64,000 nt of DNA from Epinephelus fuscoguttatus (taxonomy: Eukaryota; Chordata; Actinopteri; Perciformes; Serranidae), in NCBI RefSeq assembly GCF_011397635.1, contig NC_064769.1:14649207-14713206 (forward strand). The letters are read 5' to 3'. Below are positions 44,374 through 57,700 of this stretch, in pieces (the stretch's first letter is position 1; each line of letters opens with the position of its first letter). A model generated the notes under the pieces. That model searched no databases. It was not told where the DNA came from and saw only the letters and a list, made by a program, of their open reading frames with translations. The translations under genes and the position numbers were made by a program.

Positions 44374-45714
44374 AGAAAATCTTCAAAAAAGAAATATGCT
44401 CATTTATTGATCTTTTAGTAAGCTGTGCTTCTGCTTCAACTAGCTTGTTTACCTGGTATTGTAAAGCAATTAAGGGCTTGCTGTTTATATTCTGTGACAT
44501 TTTAAACAATATACATGTGACATCAATGTCATACCTATGCAAAATGGTTTGACAGCGATTTGATCATTGATATTCGATGAAAAATCATAAAAGAAAGCAA
44601 GATTTTAGCACTGCCATGACCATTCTTACATGTATTGTGAGAATTATGCAGATTTTAAAGATAAAAGAGTAAGTAAGTGGAAATGAATAATTTAGCCCAG
44701 ACACACACATACACTTTTCCAGCATGTATTTCTGTTTTTGTGTGTACTCACTCTTAGTGGAATAGTCTTCCCGCCTCTCTCTCTTAATATACATGTATCT
44801 CATTTATCCTATACCAGAGGTGTGGACTTGAGTCACATTAATTGGACTCACAACAGACTCAAGTCACAAATTTGAAGACTTAAGACATGTCTTGACAAAA
44901 CCGAAACAAACCAACTACAATTATAACACAAACAATACAGGGTATGTTGAAAAAGTGTGCCACAAACCAGTTTGTTTCCTGTATTAACCAACATTAACAC
45001 TTGATTTCCAGCAAGTCGACACTTATTTCCCCAGATTTACTGCAAACCTCTCTGACAACATCCTATCAAGTTGCAGGACAGAAACAATGAAGAACTGTTT
45101 TTAAGTTACTGAGTGCCAGTTGTAAAAAAAAATTACAACAAAGATAATATTGTTTGTGTACAAAAAACAGTGTGGTGGTCATAAAAAAGAAGGAACTGCA
45201 GTACCCAAAACATGCAGGGTGAAAAATTACAGATAGAGATGCAGCAACCTCCAGCAAGCACGTGAACAAACAAGTACAAATTTAAAAAACATTGATGATT
45301 TTTTGTAAATTTTGCATACTATTACTCTTGTTAAAGTGGCATTACGTTTGGTGAAGAGTGACATGACTTGGGACTTGAGTGCAAAGACTTGAGACTTGGT
45401 TGTGACTTGCAAAACAATAACTTGGTCCCACCTCTGTCCTATAGCTTGCTGACAAATTTCATTAGACCTCAACTATTTTGCTGATTTATCATTTAAAAAT
45501 AGCATTTGACGTTCCTTTTGATTATATTCAGACAGTTTAAATGTGATAGCCTGTGTAAAATTATCTAAGATATGAGGTATAAAAAATGATCTTGTGAAAT
45601 AGAACTAGATCTAGAAATCTACTCTAGAAAAGTGTCTGTCTATTGGCCCTATTTCTATCTGCAGCGTCACAGACGTAATCAACGCCCATATGTCGTCATC
45701 ACGCAAGGGGTGGC
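44374..45714. other. Spacer between the C18orf32 homologue and DYM
   Basis: Apart from the hAT element at 44815-45436, this holds AT-rich sequence without a recognisable gene. The last 60 bases, from about 45660, become CpG-rich and probably contain the DYM promoter. Confidence 0.55.
44815..45436. mobile_element. hAT-like MITE, CAGAGGTG family
   Basis: The ends are CAGAGGTGTGGACTTG and CAAGTTATTG-type sequence ending CCCACCTCTG. The 8-bp flanks are TCCTATAC (44807-44814) and TCCTATAG (45437-45444), with one mismatch. The terminal regions are rich in ACTTGAGTC and GACTTGAG-type subrepeats. No coding sequence. Confidence 0.85.
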
Positions 45715-48700
45715 GACGTGGAAAACATGGAGGAAAGGAGTATGTAGACTAAACTTAATTGCTTCAAATTAGCTACAAATTCAAGTATTCGCCTTTGGAA
45801 ATTACAGTTAATGAAAACATTGGACAAAACTGTTAAATAGCTTAAAAAACAGCCGCCATTAACGGTCCTGGGCGCCGAGAGAGCCGCGGAGACTGCGAGC
45901 AGCATTTATGACAGGTAAGCGGTCAGCTGATAGCAAACAAGCCGTGGACGTTAGCTGTTTTCTGGACACTGACTATTAACCCGCCGGTTAACTTGACACC
46001 CATGAATAAATAATTTACCTAGCTATGATTTCATGCTAATGTGTGACCGTTTGTACAACGTGTTGACAGCCAAAATTGCGGAGTTATTTTCTTGCACTTG
46101 AAACAGGATGAGCTAGCTAACGTCATGCAAGTTGGGTCATTAACACAGCAGATGCAACATTAGTCACGTTATGAGCAGATACAGCTAAAGGAGCATTAAA
46201 TAGCACACTGAATCTGGTATCTGTGTATTGTTCAGGCAAGGTCACAAAAGCCCGTTAGCCAATGGCAACAAGAATATAATAAAATGGCATGTGTCAAATG
46301 GCATTTATACCTTTTATGTATTGCTATAAATACTAATAAGTATAAACAATTCTTCGTTTACCACAACTGTGTGCTTCCAGTATGCTCCAGTTTACTTGGC
46401 TGGCTGGCTACACTTGTGTGCTTAAGGTGTGTCAATTCAAAAAAACAAAACTTACGTCCTGGTTCCGTCTATGTCATCCTGTAATGACTTGGCCTGCCTT
46501 TCAAATGAAGGCATTGGACTTGGTAAGGGCAGGTGATTTTTCTTGCATATAATTAGTCAAATCAAGGCTTTGATTTGAAAAACATGGATAGGAAGACTAG
46601 AGATCCACATTATCAGTCCCAGTGGGAGCATGTCTTCTTTGCATTTTTGATTGGCTCCTGGAGTTTTGTGTTACATCTTTGTTATGGACAGTGAAACTAA
46701 TTTAGAAGTGATGTGTAATGTGAATTGTATTTATGTTTACTAGTGCTAAAAGAATATAATGTGTCTTAATTATGTGCCAGTTACATCCCCACTGGCCTTT
46801 CTGCTGCACATTGATGTTTGTGAGGGCCAAAGGTCCCTGTATTTAAGGGAGAAGCCAAACTCTGGGTGCCTGATAAGTAAAAAAAATTCAGTAAGGCAGA
46901 TATTGCTGAAGTGTCGTCACCAGCTTGACTTGGATATACTGTGGCTGCATGTTTTTTCTTAGCTAACTGGACTTTTTCTGTAAAAATAACTCTTGGCAGA
47001 TATTCTCCGTGTTGAGTTCATAATTAAGCTAGTTTTGTAAGTTACTTTCCAGCATTCAAGCATTTTTCAGAGGGGCAGATTTATGTTTTAATTAGAGAGT
47101 AGACAATACAGACAGGAAACAAAGGGAGAGAGAAATGGAAACACTGATTATAGGGTCAGCTCCTTAAACCCCAGGGGTAGCAGGGTGTTCACTTCTTAAT
47201 AATTTCAAATTTGACTGCATATAGAGAGATGTAATAGCTCTGAGTCAAATATTAGCTGCTCACCTCAAAACAGCCCTCAAATGGTCCACTCATACCTGAC
47301 TGATTGGAGCTTTTCAGTTTTCCTCAGCGAGCACTCCTCCGTGGTGGCTCGACTTACTTGTGGGGTTCCTCAAGGCTCCATTGTGGGCCCTGTCCTCTTC
47401 TCACTGTATATGCTGCCTGTGGGGTCCATTTTTGATAAACATAACATTCAGTTTCATTGCTTTGCTGATAATGTCCAGATCTGTTTACAATTAAAAACAA
47501 ATAGTACAAATTCTACACAGCTTTTGCTGAAGTGTTTATATGATATCAAGACTTGGATGAATTTAAACTTTCTCAGTGTTTTTCATATAAGACAGAGATT
47601 GTTAGGTTTGGAAGACCAGACCTATTGGTTGACTGCTGGTTTTTCTTGGCCCTTTAGTATCACACAATTCACCTTTTGTTAAAAATCTTGGTGTAAGTTT
47701 TGACAGTTCCTTCTAATTTGATAAACAAATTAGTTCAGTTGTCAAAACTAGCTTTTTTCAATGAAGACTTTGACTTTGTCAAGATAAAGCCCCATCTCCC
47801 CGCCAAAAATTTCAAGAGAGTTATCTATGCTTTTATTACCTCTTGGTTAGGTTATTGTAATTCTTTGTATGTGGGTGTAGATCAGTAGATCTGCAGCCAC
47901 TTATCTTCTAAGTGGAAAAGGAAAGCAAGACCACATAACATTAGTATTGGCCTCCCTCCACTGGCTTCCTGTCCATTTTAGGATTGATTTTAAGATTTAA
48001 TTGCTGGTTTTTAAGGCTTTAAACACCGTGGCGCCACTTTGTCTAATAGAACAACTATAGTTTCACACTCCAGTTAGAGCACTGAGGTCGACTGATCAGA
48101 TGCTCCTAGATCACAGAAGCAGGCACAAAACCAGCGGCGATTGAACCTTTGCAGTGGCTGTCCCTAAGCTATGGAACAGCTTACCTTTACAAATAAAAAC
48201 TGCTCCAACATTAGAAACCTTTAGATCGCCACTGAAGACCCACCTCTTTTCACTGGCGTACAATTGATTCGAGACTGACAACCTAAACTGATTTAATCCT
48301 CTGTTGTGTTCCAATTTGCACTATTATGTCTATTGTTGATTGCTTTTGTATCTGTTTTAATATTTTATGCCAATTACACACTCTATAAATAAAAATTGAC
48401 TTGACTTGACATGACTTGACTAATAAAGTCTTACAGGAATACCTCACCACCTTGTATTCAAGATAAATGAGAAAAGCAGCATGACTTCCTGACTTTCAAA
48501 TGGTCGTTTATTTTTATGTTGCCTTAAAAGCATAACATTCTCTGAAGTTGCATAAGACATTCTTCACATAGTTTAGGACAAACAGAGTTGATCATTATTT
48601 GTGATGGCACCAAACTTAAGAGCATTTCCTCTGCCACAGGATTTGGCATATGCCTGGTGAAAAAGCAGTGAAGAGTGGTGAGTCTGGCTGACTGGAGCCA

Positions 48701-51700
48701 GTAGAGATGGGAGCCAACACCAGCCAGGTCAGTGACCTGTCTGATAACCCCAGCCTCAAGTCCCTGGTAGGCACGGAGTCTATATCAGAGAATGACCCTT
48801 TCTGGAACCAGCTCATCTCCTTCACCTTCATCAGTCCCACTAGCAGGTAAAAAAATACACATATAGAAAGGTGCTGTTCTGTCAGACATGTGACTGATTA
48901 TGTGCCAGCATGGTTCAAAATTCAATGATTATTAGTTTCAGGATGAAACTTGGTTGCAGCGTCACATGAAAAAGTGTTGCATTCTTTTCTCTGTCTTGGT
49001 GTCATTATAAAGACAATACTTGGCAATAAAATCTTAAGACACAGTCCACTTAATAGCTTTCCTCTGTACTTTCAGCTTATTCCTATGATGCTGACGACAT
49101 AAGATGTCGTGGAAAGGTCAGGGAAAGTTAGTAAATGGACCTTGTGTTAAGAATTTCCAGCTAAACTACTATATCTTAGGTCAAAACATTTCACACTCAT
49201 GAGTTATTGATAAAGTACATTTAAAAATGTCTGTTTTTGCTTTCATTACTTGTGATTGCCAGGCCATCCTGTCAGGAGCATATAGACTAAATCATCAGAA
49301 TAAGAATAAAAATAACTTGACACTGAAAAACATGATGGCGATAATCAGAATAATTGTTAGTTCCAGCTCTAGATGAAATTCCTGCATGCAGAAAAAAACA
49401 AGAAGCCAGCCAGGAAGGGAAACAAATTGGAGTTAAAATTGATCGTGACAGTGGCAACATTTCCTGAACTGTAAACCCTCAGGGCCTTGGTGGAAAATAT
49501 ATCTCCTGAAAGTGTTTCTCATCAAAATTTTATAGCTGGTGTGTTTAAAAATTTAGTATGCAACAAGCTATTAGTGACTCCTCCAACAGCTTCTTGCAAA
49601 TTCCTCCGTTTTGGACAAATCTCCTCAAGCATCTACTCAAGAGTAGTAGTACTCTCTTCCAACATTCCAAAAGACATTTGACACACAACCTTTCCAATGA
49701 GGAAGACCTTAAAGATTCCCATCCAGGATCAGCAACTGTGGACAGGATGTTTGCGGAGCTCACCTCAGTAATCATTTAACAGGGTTATTGTCCTGCTTGA
49801 CTGAGAATAGATTGACATGTAGTTTCATTGTAAATAGTGTTGAGAGGGAAAGACACCGCCTCACCTCCCATCAGACTGACTGATTTTACATACTCATCAT
49901 TCATTCACCTTTGAAGTGTTAACAGTGCATATACACTTGTGTACTAATACTGCTCGTTATTGTGCTATCTTTCTTTAAATAATTTTGAAAATCATTTTAT
50001 TTTAACACAAACTTAAGATATAAAGTGAACATAATATGAACACTGGGGACAACACAGGAAAGAGGACTGTTTGAGTGGTTTGAAGGAATACTTCACTCAC
50101 AAAATGTCCATTTATATATCAGCTAGTTACGCAGTGTTACCTTGAAAACGGCAAACGTGTTGATTTATTGATTGGGGACCACGTTTAACAGCAGCAAAAC
50201 TATATCAAAACATCCATTTGCAAACTCTCACACAACTTGTGCAGTGTAGTCCAAGTCTCATTTAGCCAGTCTCATGCTTAGTTCTTCACAAACACATGCA
50301 TTTTTGGTAAAACCTTACAATTCAAAACTGAACTGAAAGCGAAACTTCTCCATGCTCCATGCTCCCTTCAAATCTAGACTCCAATGTGTGTTTGTGAAGA
50401 ACTGAGCATACAACGATAAATGAGACTTGGATTATCTTGCACGAGTTGTGTGAGCGTTTGTAACTGGATGTCTTGATATAGTTTCGCTATTGTTAAATGC
50501 GGCCCCCAAATCACTTAATAAACCAAGGTGTTTGCCGTTTTCAATGGAGGCATTCAAGGAAAACAATATACCTTAAAGTCACTGCTGCGGCGATTATTTT
50601 CATGATCGATTATCTTGCTAATTATTGTCTTAATCTATAAAATGTAGGGAAAACAAGGCAAAATGTTCATCACAGGTTCCAAAAGTCAAAGTCTCCATAT
50701 TTAGATTGCTTGTCCTCTTTGACCAACAGTCCTTAACTCAAAGATTTTTAGGTTATAATCGTAAGTGTTTTCTCCTTTTCTATATAAATCTCTTCTTCTC
50801 TGTTTTTCTTTCAAAATAGTGGAGACTCCAAGTTACTGGAAGAGGCTGTCATCCCCCTCGCCAAGATCCTCAGTATGTTGCCTGTGATATAAATATGCTT
50901 CATATGTGATATTTAAAAATGTTTTACTGGTCAATACCCTGGTCAAGTTGTCACAATGTGTGTCAGCTTTTCAAGAGTTCAAATTAAAAAAATCATCACT
51001 ATTTCTTTCTTGTTGTTTGCATGCCAAATTATCGGATTAGAAGGTTTTGTTAGCTTATGTAATGCTTCTGATTAAGTTCTCTCCTCTTTTTTTTCCCAAG
51101 TTGAAAACAATCCCAGAACGGGGAATTTTGGCGCTCTTGTGAGAATTTTCCTGGGAAGAACCAAAGAGCTGAAAATCTCTACAGAATGCCAAGAGTGAGT
51201 ATGGGAACCTCAGAGGAGATAATGAACTCAGATGAATGCGTCAGTAATGATAGACCCCATGCATGTCAGTGTTCGCTGCGCGGGAGTGCTGGCCACTTAT
51301 TGTTTGATCACAGGCAGTCAGCGAATCCTTATTTTTTACAGGGGAGAAACACTGAAGTGGTTATAGTTTCCCATGAGAAAACTGCTGAGGTATAACCATC
51401 AGCACATGTGGCATTATTCTGCACCGGCTGCCAAGATCCATTTCCACAGAGATTGACCCTGCCTAAGTCACCCAAAATGCTTCGGGTGGAACTCTTCATT
51501 CTCTATTAAACATCATTAGAGGTTGGAGTTATCGCTCCCAATCCACTCCCATTTGTTTTTCTCACATTTCGTAACAGATTTTGTCCCATAAACAAACCAA
51601 CATTTTCGGTGTCAAAAATAATTGGCATGTGCAAATTGTCAATTTGTGGGACTGATTAGACACCCCCAGTTGGTGTTTAGTGGTTGTGAAACATTGTGGC

Positions 51701-54700
51701 TTGCACTGGATGGTTCCAATCATTTCTTGTTTTCCTCCTCATTTGTTTCTCACCAACTTTGTCCCAAATTTGTCTCTGTGTGAAAATATAGTAACTTGTA
51801 TAGTATCATTATATGCTATTATGGTATTCTCACAGTGTTTTCTTGGGTGTCAAAATTACGGTTGTAATGCAGTTATGAGACATTTTAGTCAGTACAGGGG
51901 AAGATGAATATGATGTACAGTAACTCAAAAATCATAAGGGATGATAGGGACTGTGTTTGAGAAGGACTAGAGGGTCACTTCTTTGAATTTGACCCTCACT
52001 CAAAGTATGCTACACTGGCTCTGCTCAGTCCATGGCCATCAGTGTAAGATGATAATAATGTGATAACCTGATGCTGTCCAGTTTCAAGTAGAGTTGTTGC
52101 GATACTGATACCAGTATTGGAAACACCCCCAATACTGCACTAAAATGCTGGATCAGATATGCGAGTCTATACACCGACCCAGTACCACCTAATTTATTGA
52201 TTAACTTTGAAATAGTTTCACATCTGGATGAAATGGAAATTTTCCCAGAAATCAATTCTTCTTTGTTGCTCTAAAATAGTTCCCAATACGGCAAGTTGTG
52301 CTGTGCAGCTACTGCCAACTGCTGTGTTAGAGGCAGTGACGAAAAATTGATTAGCCGTTAGGAGAATGTCAGCAGTTTGTCAGTTTCCATAGGGTGCCTC
52401 AGGAATGAGTCCTAGAACCCTGAAATGAGTTAGCATTTTACTAGTTATGGTTCCCCTTTCTCAAAGTCAATGGGTTTTTGGTTAGATGCCTGAAATAAGA
52501 TCTGTGGTTCACACAAGCGTAAGAGACTTTCACATTTTGTTCTGTGACGTAAAATACCCCACTCGTGAACTCTGAAGGCCGTTGCTAACAAGTGGCTAAA
52601 TGAGACTACAGAACGTCATCATGCTGCGCCAAAGCTGGCTTTACAGTCTTGTTATAATGGCGATGTTAGGTCATGTGACTGTGGTCTAGTTCGTTTATAG
52701 CCTTAGCTTAGCTTTTTACTTTTGGCTTCAGTAATCCTGACAGTGGTGTTCATTTATGAAGATTATCTTGCTGAACAAAACATGATAATCAATAATCCAA
52801 AATGCACTGGAATAATCCAATTTGTTTTTTGACAAGGGAACCAGGGCGACACTAACTTACGTGTCAGCCTACAGAAAAACGCCATCCCCAGGGTACTCTA
52901 TGGCATTCATCCTCTGTATGTATTTGTTCATGTTTTATCTGGTGTTTAACCTGAGTCAAGCTCTACAACAATATTAACAATCATTTCGCATCAATGCAAG
53001 GTTAGTAGTATACAGCTGTTTATTTTTCTTTTTGCAGTGGTATTGCTATTTGTATTGGATGCTATGCAAATTCAGCTATTTCAGCTCTTAATTGGATAAG
53101 AAAAAATGGTATCAGAACATCTCTAGTTTCCAGTTTGAGTAGGCGAAATACACAAGGACTTAAATCCCAGACTCAAGTGTGCCGAGCAGTTCTTGAATGA
53201 AAGTGTGTAACTGTTAGCATTTGAAGGACCATATTACTGAAGAACGTAAAGATGGGTGACAAATTAAGTGTCTTGGTATGTACTCAGGCCACCAGAACAG
53301 ATTCAGTGCTTCTTGCCAAGTCTGAGGAACTCTATTAGTGGGATGAACACCATTCCTCCATGAGGTATTCACTCATTTATATATACAACCTTCATTTAAC
53401 CAAGTATTTTCATAGAGATCAAGATCTTTTTTGCAAGACAGATGTGGGCACAACAGACAGAAAGAAAAACAAACATAGCTAGACATGATAAAAATGACAT
53501 ATAGCCCCAGAGACAATCACACATTACAAAATAGATAAGAAGATAAAATGTATATTATATTTTTTGGTCTTAAAGTGATGGTGATTTAACTGGGTTGAGA
53601 TCTGGTGACTGAAAAGGCTGTATAATTTTACTGACATCTTTTTTTATACTCACCAAACCACTCAGTGAAGTTACTGACCTGGATCAGCTGCCTCTGAGAG
53701 ACTCCTTTAATAAAAGTCTGAATGTGCGTCCACTGACTGCACATCATATTTGTCCTCAAACACGGGCTCTGTCTGAGGTAATCTCAGAATAAATACTCTG
53801 CGAATGGGTGCCCACCTGATGACCTTGATAAACATTAATAACATAATAACACTTTGTTGGTGCTCACTTACAAAGACAATGAAATGATCATTAAAAGGAA
53901 AAACAAAAATATAAATTTCAGCTTCTTTTTCATTTTTATCATTCTGCCGTCTCTGTTTGTTATCCCTGCTGCCAGTATTCACTTGCAAACATGAACTGTG
54001 ACATTTTCACAAATGCACTCGCTCACATGCAGCTCCCCACAGACCTTATCTGCTGTGTTGGATGATTGTTATAAAAATATCTTTCTGTGACTTCCTGCAA
54101 AATGACACAAAGCTAAATACAGCTTGTTGAAAGTGGTAAAGGAAAAATAATCCAGGGTATGTGCAGGGTTGTGAAAAGTCTTAAAAAGCATTGAGTACAA
54201 GTTTCTTTAAAGAAAGGCCTCGAATTTAATTAACAAAGGCCTTAGATATTTTCTCATGCCCTCTGTAGGCAGTAATGTTAGTTATGACATTTCTTTGTGT
54301 TTGATCGTGGGCTGTCGGGAGATGCTTCACAGCTATTAACAAAAAGAGGTGATTGCTGCCACTGTTGATGGTGCTCACAGGAGGCTGTTCAGGCTTTTTT
54401 TGTGGAATTTCAATCAGCACCATCAGACGTGCACCTCTGCCTGCTAGCAGGGAACTTCATTGTCCCGTAATGGCCAAGTGTGAATTTTAGTAAAAGCTTG
54501 AATTAACTAATCAAATTAATTTGGTTAATCCATTCATTCAATTTCTGATGCTTAATTGCGAGCAGGTCGCGTTGATTTGATTAATTATATCATCAGGAAT
54601 TATTGCTCTGCACTGCTGAGAAGAACTGAAACTCTGATTTAATAATAAATAATTCTAGGCCATATCGTCTCTCCTGGTTCTTTATCATACTTTCATCGTG

Positions 54701-57700
54701 AAACAGGTCTTAAATTTTATTCTATGTGGTATTAAAACCGTCTTAACAAGTCTTAAATTTAACTTGGCGAACCCTGTAGAAACCCTTTAATGCCAATCAG
54801 CTAATTTCTCTCATGGGATTGGTGCAGTGGGAGCTGGAAGGAACAAAGACAGACTATGATCAACAGGGAGCTGCCATGTATGTCTTGTATAATAACTCCC
54901 TCGACCCCTTGTGTAGAAACAGGCAGAGAGGACCTCCTCGAGGAGCTGTTGTCCAACCTCATTCACCTGATCGTAGAAGTGCCCCTGCTGTAAGTATCTA
55001 CCTTGTTTGTGTATTCGAGTGTGTATAAATGTGTGTGTGATAGAGAGTTGACCTAAACACTCAGTTGTGACTTATAGAGCCGGGGGGAAATATCATTCTG
55101 AGATGCGTCGCAATTCTCTCTCAAAAGATCATGACTTGATACAGAAAGGTCAATAATCAGATCGACTGGCATTGTTTTAATAAAAAAATGATGGGAAAAA
55201 AATAAATCTTTTTATTTTGATTATGGATGAAATATGCTTTGTTTTAAATGTAGCCAGCGCTCACACAGTGAGAAAGAAAGAAATCATGTATAAAAATCAA
55301 AACTGTTGATGCATTGAGATTAGGCTTGCTGTGGTAGCCGGTTTTACCGGTGTTACATTACCTGCCCACCACCCCAACTGTCATTGTGCTTCTCTTATGA
55401 ATTAGTCAGATGACGCAAGCTTCAATTATCAACTGAAAGTGTCTGTTCCCTACAGCAGCAGCAAAGTCACAGCACAGATTGGCAAGAGTCAGATTCTACT
55501 TGTCATGTTAGGAGAGTAGACCGACAAGATGATGGTGGAGGATTTGGTGCCTGTTTGGCAATATTTTGGATTTAAACTCAATGCTAATTTGGAACCTAAT
55601 AACATTAATGAGGGACCAGGAGTTGGTACATGCTAAGAAGTTGTAGGTGTGCAGCCACATGCCTGCAGCTCTTCATGAGCTCATGGTGGCTGCTCCGTCT
55701 TGTTCATTACTGCTTTCAACATTTCAAATTCATCCGCGGGCAGAAACAGCCAAAACTGACTGATGTTTTGTTTTGTTTGCACATTTTTAATGAATGATAA
55801 TGCTAAGTGCTAACATCTCTGACACACACATTGTATTTCCTGTGACTACTTTATAATTGAAGTCAACTCGTGTTTTGCCAGGTAAATGCTTATAATATGT
55901 GTTTCAATGTGCGTTCTGCCGATATTGAGCATCATCGAAGAATATCTTTTCTGTTAAAATGTAATTGATAACACCGGTGGGAAAATTCCCTCACCTTGGC
56001 ATCCCTAATAAAGATGCATAAATAACTGTTTTATATTTGCTTCGTAGCCTCTGAATCATAATCAAATCAGGAGCTGCAGAGAGATTCCCACCACTAGTTT
56101 CTTACATAAACCCTTAACGTCACACATGCAGGACTAATTTAAATACACAACTGTAAAGAGAGATTTTGCACCCCCACACAGCATCTTTCCACATTGCTAA
56201 TTGTATAAGATCACTTGTTTGACGTTATATTATCAGCATAATGTTCACACGAAAAAATCAAATATTGGTGACTTCTGTGCTGTTTCTCAGCCCGGCCCAT
56301 CTCTCAGTTTGACTCCTTTGTTTTTATTCATGTTTGTTGGTTGTTAATGTGTGTAGGATGTTAGTCATTGAGCAGTTAATGAAAAGCAGTTTGTGAAAAG
56401 TTTGTATGTGTAACTCTCCCCTTGCGTGCTCCACTGGCTCATCCACTCCTTGATTCACTAACCAAGAGAAGCTGAAATCCATTACAAAACAAGGTTAGGC
56501 TTGGATGTCCATATGTTTCACTCCCAGAGTCGTCAGCCAGACTGACGTGCCGGAGCACTGAGCTGGCAATGTGATGAGCAAAGGGACAGAATTAAAAAGA
56601 AAAAAAAAAAGGAAGGGATATGACTAAAAGATGTTTGTTGTTTTGGAGGAAGAGAAAGGGCTTGAAATGAAAGTTGGATTAGGAGCCGTGCCAGTGAGTG
56701 GGAGAGGGAACATCATGATTGAAAAATGGTATCATCCTTTACTCCCTGTGGGCGGCGTGCACGCTAACACTCTCTGCTTTAATGAGCGAATATTTCTGTG
56801 TGTTTACTCATCAATGCTGGAATTATCTCCTGCCTGCCACTCAGTCTGTCACGTAGAGACAAAGATACAGTAGTATGTGCGTCTCTGTGGGCAAAATCCT
56901 CCTCTGCAGTGTCAAAACAAGTTCACAGAAACATGACTGACAATTGCTATTTTCTTGACGCAGCATCTTCCACTTCTCCTCTCTTCTCCCTTGTCTGTAT
57001 TGTGTCAGTCTTGATCCTCCTCTCTTTGTCTCTTTGTCAACCAGTCTACTTTCTCCCTCTCTCTGTGTCTCTCCTTCTCTTCTGTTGTCTCTGGACATCA
57101 AACCCTGGCTCTTTTGTAAAATGCGTTCAGCATTCCAACGTTATTCATTGTTTCCAGCTTTAAGACTTTTACCTGTTTTTCTTCCCTCCACCACTTTGTG
57201 ACTGTCATCCCGTTTCCTCTGTATGTGCTCCTGGTTTGGATGGAAATCTTAGTTTCCCCAAATCCCTGATTTCTGCACTTCTTGGGGCTTCAAAAGAAAG
57301 ACAGATGCAACAGAATTAGTCCCGCTTTGTTTTTTCCACACATACTCTGTGACAAGCTGCTTCTCTATTAAATTGTTCGGAGACTGTATGTTAAAAAACC
57401 TTATTAAAACCTTGGCACAGATAGCTAATTTACTGGTTAAGACAAAGGTCAGGTGTAGTTAAGATTATCATTAAAGACATTTGTTTACAGCCTGTATGTT
57501 TAACTGTATCATTGTTTCACTGACAAGTGTATAGCTGAAACAATAGTTCAATAAATTGATTGGTCAGTAAACAAAAAAATCTACATTTTGATAACTAATT
57601 GGTGTTAACTTAGGATTTTTTCAAGCAAAATGTCAAAAATTCTCTGGTTTTAGCCTCTGAAATGTGAATATTTCCATTTATGTTTTTTCCTGGCCTATGA

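Noticed and set aside
54813-55028. 71-residue open frame overlapping a DYM exon
   Set aside because: It runs in a different frame from the dymeclin exon at 54923-54989, which matches the family.
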